A stretch of DNA of 64,000 nucleotides from Aldrovandia affinis. Its lineage: Eukaryota; Chordata; Actinopteri; Notacanthiformes; Halosauridae. Position numbers and translations under genes: made by a program. The stretch lies in assembly GCA_029706075.1 (NCBI GenBank), contig JAINUG010000108.1, positions 1,860,001-1,924,000 of the forward strand, read 5' to 3'. Below, piece after piece: positions 55,504 through 64,000 of the stretch (the stretch's first letter is position 1; each line of letters starts with the position of its first letter). Under the pieces are notes generated by a model. It searched no databases. It was not told where the DNA came from and saw only the letters and a program-made list of their open reading frames with translations.

Positions 55504-55856
55504 CCCACGGGTGGCGCAACTGGTAAAGGCACTTGTCCAGAGTGCAGGTTGCCCTCTGTGGCTGGAGTTCAATCCCTGACTGGGGCTGTGGCCGGGAGCC
55601 CCATTTGGGGGCTCCAGGGGGAGGGAGGAGGGAAGCTGGCAGGAGCTTGCCACATGTAAAAGTTACAGCCGATGGCTTCTATCTTGGAGGAAGTGGTTCG
55701 GCGCCTTTCTCACTGCTGGTCCCAGAGTTGCAGCGGCAAGTAAGTACTAGTAGTACTCATAGTATGAGGGAAGGGATAGTTGAATTAAAAATAGGGTACA
55801 ATTGGCCACCAATTTGGGAGGAAATGGGAAAAAATCTGAAACAAAATGTAAAAAAA
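55504..55856 (+). mobile_element. tRNA-derived SINE, family A (copy 6, variant head)
   Basis: Head GGCCCACGGGTGGCGCAACT with B-box-like GAGTTCAATCCCTG; the tail ACAATTGGCCACCAATTTGG then GGAAATGGGAAAAAATCTG is the family tail. The head resembles the 31479 copy rather than the 2830 copy. Confidence 0.82.
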
Positions 55857-56037
55857 TAAGACCAAAAAAACATTGAGTGCCGATCATTTTTGATCATAGT
55901 CAATGAAAATAAGACCAAATATTATGTATAAAATATGTGTTATAGAAGGCTGTGCCCTACTTGTTAGTTACTGTATGTTTATGTTCATCTCATATTTAGG
56001 AGTACACAGAAAATCATATCAAAGCTGTGCCCAGCGG

Positions 56038-56170
56038 CTCACAGCTCTCTTCTCGCTCTCTCTTTCTTTCTCTCTGGCTCACCTTCTGTCTCTCCCTCTA
56101 TGTGTCTCTCTGTTTCTCTTTCCCTTTTTCTCTGTCTCTCCTTCTGTCCCTCTCTTGCCCTTATTCTCTG
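56038..56170. repeat. Pyrimidine-rich (TC)n tract
   Basis: TCTC/TTTC-rich strand-biased sequence; open frames on both strands here are repeat artefacts. Confidence 0.85.
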
Positions 56171-57848
56171 TGCTGTCCTTGTCTCGTGAAGCCACTCTTC
56201 AGTGGATGGATGGAAGGGAAATGCAGAGAGGAAGAACACAAATGAACACAAACAGCTCTCCATCCTGGTCTCAAGGCAGTCTCCAGATATTAAAAATCTA
56301 TTTATCTCAGAGGAACACATTCAATGGAGCGAAAAATAAATACACTGTACGAGAGAAACAGAGCCCAAGGTGACCGTGATCTCCTTGTTACGCTCATCCT
56401 AGTGCTCCTGCGATCCTAAATCTTATTACCAGTCTCACCTTTGCCCCTAAAATCTCCATTTCATATTCCCCTCTTTAGAGAATCATACATTAGTCCATTG
56501 CTATCCTACTGAAATCTCAGGAATTTTACAACCCTGATACTTTTCTTTCAGGTAGGTACGGTCCTGTTCATTTAAAATATTTATGAAGAGAGAGTGCACG
56601 AGTGCCTTCTTATTACAATGTGGGATGGCATTATTTATTTATAGAATGGATGATTTGACATTTTATCCACAAACCGCTAATGTGAAATCTCCGATATGCC
56701 ATTCAGCAGCGGAATATGTCTGAAAGAATGATTACAAGGGCCCGTTACCAGCAGAATGAGTGCCGTTCTCTTGTTTCGGATTAGGGTTAAAGAGGGATGT
56801 TAAGTATGGAGGTTCGATATACCCGCGTTTCCCTCAGAAGCTGGGCTGACTGGACTGTGCGGGGCTTTCGTTTTGTTTGCTTAATCAATCGGCAGGACGT
56901 GTCTCTGGGCCACAGGGGTCAAGGCTGTGTGTCAATTACTGGTATTTTAGAGGAAACTGCCCCCCCTCCCCCCACCTCTGACACAATCACTAGAGGCCTT
57001 GAGTGTGTGACACTTTTGATCTGAGGGGACTTGGCGCCATGTTTTCTGGATAATAAAGTGTGTGCTGCCATTGGTTTTAATGAGCGTGTGAATGTAGTCA
57101 GCAGTAGCTTTTCAATGCATTTATTCAGAAGGCCACAAAAAAGAGGTCTTAGGGTGACCACTCCATCCCTTTATCCCAATTGTAATTCTGCAAAAACTGT
57201 ACTATTATGACCTCTACCTCAACCTTTTAGTTACTTAATTTTCCACTTAGTCTGTGTTTAACCTGGAAGGTTGACTTTTACGGAATTCTCTTTTACAATT
57301 ACGACCTGGGGAAACAAGGTGGGTACAGAGTACCTTGGATAGCTTAGCCAGATAATTGTAGGGGTCGGGGGTGATCAAGTGGCCAGATGTAGATGTTGCC
57401 AGTTTGGGAATTCGACCAGGATGCTTGCTGAAACATAGAACATGCTGCAGGCTGTGTGGGTAGCCAAGATGTGTGTGTGTTTGTTCTGCAGGAACGCTAG
57501 TATGTGTTTGTGTATAGAAGTAACATTTATTTTGAAAGCATTTCGCTATTTTATTCACTTCTCCAGAGAGTGGTTTGGAACCCAGGCCTGAAAACTGCTG
57601 GGCGTGCAGTTGTTGTGATTGCACTTTGATTGGTCCTTTGTATTTACTGATTGCATGATCAGGTTTGCTTCTCACCTGATTCCACAAAGCCCCAACAGCC
57701 AGTACACAGATAAAAGTGTGACAAGTGAACCTCCCCTTATATGCAATCCAGGATCGCCAGATTTGGCTCTCTCAGCCAAAATGGCTCAGTTGTTACTAAT
57801 TTATCGGATTGAAATGGCAGCTGGCATTAGGCTAGTTCCACTTGAATT

Positions 57849-58210
57849 AAAAAAAGAAGAAAAAAAAATTGTTTCAGATTTTATCCCATTTTGGTGGCCA
57901 ATTAGACCCACTATTTTTATGTCAATCCCCCCCCTAGTAATGTGAGTTCGCTGCTGTAGTCCTGCGACCGGTAGTGATGAAGGCGAGGTAACGCCTCTTC
58001 CGAGATGGCACCCGTAACCCGGTATTACAGGGCCACTCTTATGCGCAGCGAACGTCATGTCGGCTTCCCTCCACCCTCCCTGGGGCGGACAGCCAATCGC
58101 CGCCCATGGTGGCGCTCCTGGCCAGAGACGACTCTGGCGAGACGGGGAATTGAACCCTGGTCTCCGTGGCCAGTGTCGGACGTTGTAACCACTGGGCCAC
58201 GCAGGAGGCC
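57849..58210 (-). mobile_element. tRNA-Glu-like SINE, family A (copy 7) with 14-bp target duplication
   Basis: Perfect flanking repeats GTTCCACTTGAATT (57835-57848 and 58211-58224). Minus-strand head GGCCTCCTGCGTGGCCCAGT, B-box GGTTCAATTCCCC, shared body and tail. Confidence 0.92.
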
Positions 58211-60065
58211 GTTCCACTTGAATTTTGAAAGTGATTCATTTGAATTAAAGATAAAAAGTCACATTGTATTTGTATATGAATGATATATGCATGAACAATA
58301 CACCCACATTCATTTGTAGCCTATTTAAATGACAGTTAAAGACACATTATGCACCCATATTTTAGATTTATTTTGCCTGTGTAACATCATCATTATGGCT
58401 TCTTTGGCTTATGTTCTATTTGGTTTTTTCTCAGCTTAAATGAATGAACTCAACCTTACAACCCTGTCTACAGATTGTCTTTTGGCTAAAAAAGAAAAAT
58501 GTTTTATATGTTTAATATGACTACTATACTGAATTAATATTATATTGATATTGTGGGGAAAATTCTACCAGAGGCAGTACAATTGCATTAAACAGCACGG
58601 TTTGTGATTGAAACGTTTTTGAAAATGTTTTTGCACATAACGCCTTCTGCTGGTTCATTTATCCCATTTGCTCATGTGGCAGCACCTAATGGCGCATGGA
58701 TTTAATGATGCGATAACAATGTGTCACAGGACTAAAATAAAACAAATGAATATCGGGGTTATGCTATGTAGGGGTAATGTTATGCACCAGCCACTTCGTC
58801 TTGTAGGAGTAACCGCTTATGGTAACAACAAGTGCAAAAAAATTTAAAAATATTTTTGTTTTGGTCTGCGCAGCCTTGGGTTAAAAATCCTTCATGTACC
58901 CTAATCTACAATCAATGCTTTTGTCCAGGCATGCATGAATAGACAATAATGTGTTTTCTCACTAATACTCATTATTGCTTTAGACTGGGAATAGCTGTTT
59001 CGAGATGGTTGATTTATTTCCTAAGCATATGCGGATGGCGCTTTCCGTCCCCCCCAAAATCAATGTGTGTGGTTAATCAAAACGAAAATTGCAATGTGTC
59101 GTGTGAATTCCGACATTTTGACTTAGCTTCAAGCCGGAGCCTGTCTCTTGATCAATATCTGGCTTGTTTTGGTAGGTTTCTGACTGACAGCTCAGATGGC
59201 TGTTATTAACGGGGAGGGAAAGGCAGTCATTCAACAAGTACCTGTCGAGTGACTCAATCTGTTGATGCTGACAGGATTGTAAAAGGCTGACACACTACAC
59301 AATGCTTATATAAGTATATAATTGCTCAGTAGCAAATTATTCTTCAGTTAATGTCCCCGGTGTGCAATTGCTTATATACAGCCTCGTTCAGAAGTTAGAC
59401 CTTTGTTTATGCAGTGTTTCTATTCTTGCCGGTACTCAAAAATAATTGTGATGGACGTTGTAGTTGTAATTGAAAGTGTGCTTCATAGGCACTTATCATT
59501 TAGATTCAGTTGGTCCAACAACAAACGCGAATAGCAGTTTCCGGATATGACCGTGGTATTTCTGTAGTTTGTCCTTGTAATTGTTTTATAGTTCCACCTA
59601 TGCATAACTGGAATAAATTAGTTCTTACATGAACTGTGTTCTGATGAAGAGCGCTGATTCTCAGGTATGGCATAATATGCTCAGATATACACCAAGGTTT
59701 GTGAAGGGGTGGATTTGTTCACTTAAGGGGAATAATTACCTAAATGGTTGTGAGCCCTTGGAAATGTCTCTCACTCTCTCTCTCTCTTACTTTCTCTTCA
59801 GTGAATTGCCATGTTTTAGATGAAGAAAGTCCACTCAGGCAAAAACTAATTTAAGCCGAAATCCACAGGAGTTCAAGTGCCTGACATAATATCAACATGT
59901 TAATGCTGAGCTAACATGAGTAGCTGTAGCAGTTTTTCCTTATTAAAGTATTTGAATTTTCTGTGGGGTTTTATGCTATATCGTTGGTAAAAATAAAAAG
60001 GCTGACACAGTCTTCTTCAATGTATGGGACACATTATGCAGTCTCTATTTTTAGTGTAGAAAATC

Positions 60066-60082
60066 AGATCTCTCTCTATCGT

Positions 60083-60122
<40 letters not shown>

Positions 60123-60123
60123 A
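60066..60123. repeat. (TC)n(AC)n compound microsatellite
   Basis: TC run followed directly by about twelve AC units. Confidence 0.95.
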
Positions 60124-60249
60124 TGCATACGTACTGTATATACATATGGTTCTCAAGATGTTTTGATAAAGCTGCAAGCTGTTTATTAGCTTTGACACCA
60201 TTCACTGTCATCTGTCTCATAAGACATAGCCACAGTTTGGGCTTCAGTC

Positions 60250-60560
60250 CTCCCTCCATCTGAGCTGCTGATCAGAGCGATGCTTTATGCCTGACAACTT
60301 GACAAGGTCATTACAAATCAGCCCTGGTTGTGCCATTAGGATCCGGAGAGGGCTCTATTAAAGCAATTTACCAGAGCTGTGACTAATTAAAGATAGCAGT
60401 ATGTTGGCACTTTATCTTTTGAAGCCCAGACTGGCAACCAAAAAGCAGCATATGTCTGCAGATGTCATCAAATGAGAGAAGCCATTTGCTGTTTCATAAC
60501 TGGTGCTTATTGGACCAAGATAACAGCTCAATATATTAAAGCTTAATCTATTTGTTTTTG
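60250..60560. other. Repeat-free stretch, candidate conserved regulatory element
   Basis: Dense in TAATTA-like, GATAG and TTAAAG motifs (GTGACTAATTAAAGATAGCA, CAATATATTAAAGCTTAATC) with no repeat signature. The call is from composition only. Confidence 0.2.
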
Positions 60561-60870
60561 GGGGGGTTGGGAGGGGGCAGATGTAACTCAGAGTAATATA
60601 TATTCTGTTCAATAAGTTGCCTGACTGCTGTTCTGTTTTCCATAAGAGTTACAGTTGAGCCATTTGGAGGCAACTAGGCCTTACTTCACAATGAACTGCT
60701 ACAGCACTCTGCACGCATTTTGAACACAGGCAGCATTGTGTTCCATTGCATGCATGTCAGTGACTGTAAAAGGGAAAAAATTCCTTAACGGAAATGGTCA
60801 CTATCCCATTGTTCATTGTGTAGGACTCCATACCCATAGATATAGAAACGTAGATGCCTCAGTCACCCTG

Positions 60871-61200
60871 TTCAGATGCGTCTACGCGGCCGCCATATTG
60901 CCAAGATTCACGTCTAAACAAACGCATGTGTATTGAGAGATGCAGACTGTAACTTGCTTAATTCTCAACCAATTTTTGTGAAATTTGGCTTGTTATAAAC
61001 GTCAGTACTTGATTTCCAAATTTCACAGTTGTTGGGTTTCCTCAACGATTGTCCCCAGAACCTGGCTGTGAACACGGTATGAAGAGGAATTAGCCTATGC
61101 AGTAATAACAATATATTTCATCAGGGAAAGTCTACATCAATATAAATGTGTTTGTTTAGACGCAGATCTTGCCCGCGCCAATATGGTGGCCATGCAGACA
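60871..61200. mobile_element. MITE with ~60-bp terminal inverted repeats
   Basis: The left arm contains GCGTCTACGCGGCCGCCATA and CGTCTAAACAAACGCATGTG. The right arm is the complement, containing TGTTTGTTTAGACGCAGATC and GCGCCAATATGGTGGCC. The ~210-bp centre has no coding capacity. Exact ends and target duplication are not resolved. Confidence 0.8.
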
Positions 61201-64000
61201 TATCGCTGCAACATACAACCGCAGCCAATGCAGTATATACATATTTATGTCCATGCCTGCTGTGACACAATGGCTAACCCACAGTATGACTCAGGGTTGA
61301 TATCAGGAGGGTCAAACATTTATGTGGTAGAACAAGAATGGGTAGTTCTGGGGAGAAATAGATATAATCATACAAATCTTTTAAGTAGAACAAGCTGTCT
61401 TAAAAACTGGGATACATTTTTTAAACATTATTAAATAATCCACATTTGTGGATCATCAAGAACTCACCAATTTATTGATACCTCTTTATCCTTGTATATA
61501 TCAGTATTTAAAATTTCCACATATCTTTTTGGATGATATATTTACCATTTTATTTGGTAGCAATTAGCAGTTTTTTTATATTTCTTATATCTAAACAAAT
61601 TTTCAATATGAAGCTTCAACAAGAATAACCTCTGGACAAAACAAGTGTTTTTTATCCAGAAAGTAAGAAGGCAGGAATCCAGGGGAACTGCTCTACCTGT
61701 TCACAGATATATGAGCTGAATCAATCTGTAGGTTAGCATCCAAAAGATAATACTCTGTTGATACTTTTCACACTAACTTCCGTGTCAAATGATCTTTGTC
61801 TGGAAGTTTGATTGCTCCAGAAGTTAATAATTGGAGTTTCATGGCTAGAGCAGAGAACATCATTATTTCCCCCCCCAGACATATGTCACAGAGTACACTC
61901 TAATGCAAGGAAACGAACAGAAGCAAAACTATTCAAAAACATAAACATATTTGTGATTATGTTACTGGCTACACTGTGACCGAAAACCATAAAGATCTGT
62001 GGGCAATCCTTATAATTATGCTCCAGATTCAGTGCTGTCAGAATGTGCCTGGATTAAAAGCCTTTCTTCTCGCCTAATTCACTTTGTGGTTTCTTAATCC
62101 CCAGCGAATTTAGCAAACGAAGAATGCATTTTTTAACACGTGGTCAAAGATTGATCGGGCATAGGGATGGGAAACCCCTAAAGAAGGCCCAGTCATTTTG
62201 TGTTTTTTTACAATGTACCATTGAACCTCATCTTTTGGTCAAGGCAATTTCACATTTAGAGATAGAAATCCTTATCGAGAGAATGAAAAGAGGTGGACAA
62301 TTCCTTGTGGCTTATCTTTCAGGTGTGCCCTTCATCATATATGAAGCTTAATTTCAGAGTTGGCGGGGCGGAAGTTAACAGCTCTTCTACCATTGCTAAT
62401 TCCATAGGTTGGTGGGGTAGGGTCCAGTATGGTATGTTTGAAGATTATACATTTAAAACCTTTATTTTTCATGTGTTCAAATCAATACATGTAACAGTAA
62501 AAAAAAATGTATACAAACAATTTATAAAAACATTTTTATAAATCAGTATTATATATTTATTTAAAAAAAATCAAATGATTTATTCCTCTTTGAATATCCG
62601 TGGCCTGCATGTTTCAGTACATGGGGATGGTGGTTACTGTGCTGAGCTGTTGGTTGGCTGTCTGGTTGGACAAAGTTTAGACAGAGCGGTGACAGTGGGA
62701 ACTGGCTTGCCCTGACCACCTCTGCACTGTGTGTATTCCGGACATTTACACTGGGGTCAGGAGCACAATCAGGCCCTGTTTATTGGAGTCATTATCTGTT
62801 TAAATAATTCCTCCTCCTGCAGAGCTTCCCGCTGGGCACTAGGGCGCTGGCAGGGCCACTCCGGAGCTCCCCTAAGCTGAACAGATGGCTTATTGGGGCC
62901 TGGCGCACTGCTGTATCTGCCTGCTGGAGCGCGCTCTGTAGTGTAGGGGGGGTAAAGGGACCACCGATCAGGGGGTTTGGAGTACAATTTCAGTAATGTG
63001 ATCTGTTTTTATGGAATTTATCCATTCATTATGCATGTCCGCCGAGCATGTTGTTGTTCTGAAAGGTTTGTCCATGTAGCAGACACAAGTAGGCCAGCAG
63101 GCTTTTATGGGAAGAGATCCGCGAAACGGTCATTCATTTACTCCAGTTTTATTTTTCATTTCCAGTTCTATTGCTTTTGCCCGAGGCTGTAATGTAGACA
63201 CTCTTGAGAGGAACGTCCCTTGGTGATAGTGCGCTGTCTCAGGCTGGGGGTGGGGTGCCGCTGGTGTGGCATTGCGCGTCGGCATAAATGTTTAATGGTT
63301 TAACGTGAGTGCGAGTGAGCGGCGACAAGTGCCGGAGGTTCGCTGCTCTTCGGTTGCCCATTGGTGGACTCAGACACACATTGGACTTATTGCCGATTCA
63401 AGGCACCGCGTCTATGCGTTTGTGCCGTGCCTCGCAACCCGGACATTTTCCAAAGACAGTAAGATTTAAGATGCTTCGTTTTAGGGAGAGAAAAAAGCAT
63501 ATGGAATTGTCAAACAAAATGATCAGGTCGTATCAAAATGATTCAGATTTGGCCAGAAATGACCGTGAAGCTGTTCTACATGCCTTAGAAATGGTAACCT
63601 GGCAATCTCTAACCCCCCACCCTCTCCCCTCTCTCAGAGTAGCACTTTGTGTATGCAGGAGCACAGCACAGTGTCTGTGAGGAAGGAATCTCACTCTCTC
63701 AGACCCAAATGAGAATTAAATTAGCCTTTGATGTATATTTACTTCTCAAAGACAGGGGGAGGGGGTTTGTAGGTCATACTGTTGATTTGTATTGATTCAG
63801 AATGGAGTAATTTGGGGGGAAATGCTGTTTGATTGTGCATTCAGTGGGATCGTCAAGCACCCTGGCGGGGAGAGGCCTTAAGATTCGAGTGAAGAAAATC
63901 AATCCCTGTAAACACTCTGTCCTTAGCCCAGCGCTCCACAGCGCACCCCCCACCTCAGACACCCGCATCGGCGAGGTAATGAAGATTTGTAGCCTTTTTC

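Larger units (their letters stand above)
35973..64000 (+). other. slc35f1: SLC35F1 intron 1 (partial)
   Basis: Opens at GTAGGC after exon 1. I found no sequence for the next exon (first transmembrane segment). Contents are SINEs, Tc1 remnants, two foldback MITEs, two minisatellite or duplicated regions, microsatellites, and several repeat-poor stretches that may hold enhancers. Confidence 0.8.

Noticed and set aside
55903..56373. 156-codon open frame
   Set aside because: Its core is a TC-rich tract translating to Ser/Leu/Phe repeats; no domain.

Overview
This is a vertebrate nuclear window, almost certainly from a teleost fish. Coding sequence is sparse, split by GT-AG introns, and surrounded by tRNA-derived SINEs, Tc1-like and hAT-like DNA transposons and microsatellites. 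Four genes are recognisable in the order GOPC (-), nephrocan (+), NUS1 (+), SLC35F1 (+). This is the conserved order of the mammalian GOPC-NEPN-NUS1-SLC35F1 block (human 6q22). Several SINE/LINE tails end in TGTAA-like repeats after a conserved 'CTCTGGATAAGAGC' stem, as in the eel UnaL2/UnaSINE group. That fits an early-branching teleost such as an elopomorph, but the species call is inference.

Layout. 1-6525: GOPC exon 1 (minus, 6241-6525) and the start of its intron 1, full of SINEs and a Tc1 remnant. 6526-8134: intergenic, with one palindromic MITE. 8135-11252: nephrocan, a secreted leucine-rich-repeat protein in three coding exons, with a frame break near 9385. 12067-20545: the complete five-exon NUS1 gene, the regulatory subunit of cis-prenyltransferase; intron 2 holds a LINE remnant split by a hAT MITE with a perfect 8-bp target duplication. 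20546-35862: a 15-kb gene-free stretch with SINEs, a 30-bp minisatellite and possible solo LTRs. 35863-35972: SLC35F1 exon 1. 35973-64000: the 5' part of SLC35F1 intron 1, with SINEs, several Tc1 remnants, foldback MITEs and some repeat-free stretches that could be conserved regulatory elements.

The genes do not form one pathway. GOPC is a Golgi PDZ scaffold, nephrocan a secreted signalling modulator, NUS1 acts in dolichol synthesis at the ER, and SLC35F1 is a membrane transporter-like protein. I found no previously undescribed biological system. The points most worth checking are the nephrocan frame break, a SINE family whose copies share a body and tail but carry different tRNA-like heads, and several structured or palindromic elements.
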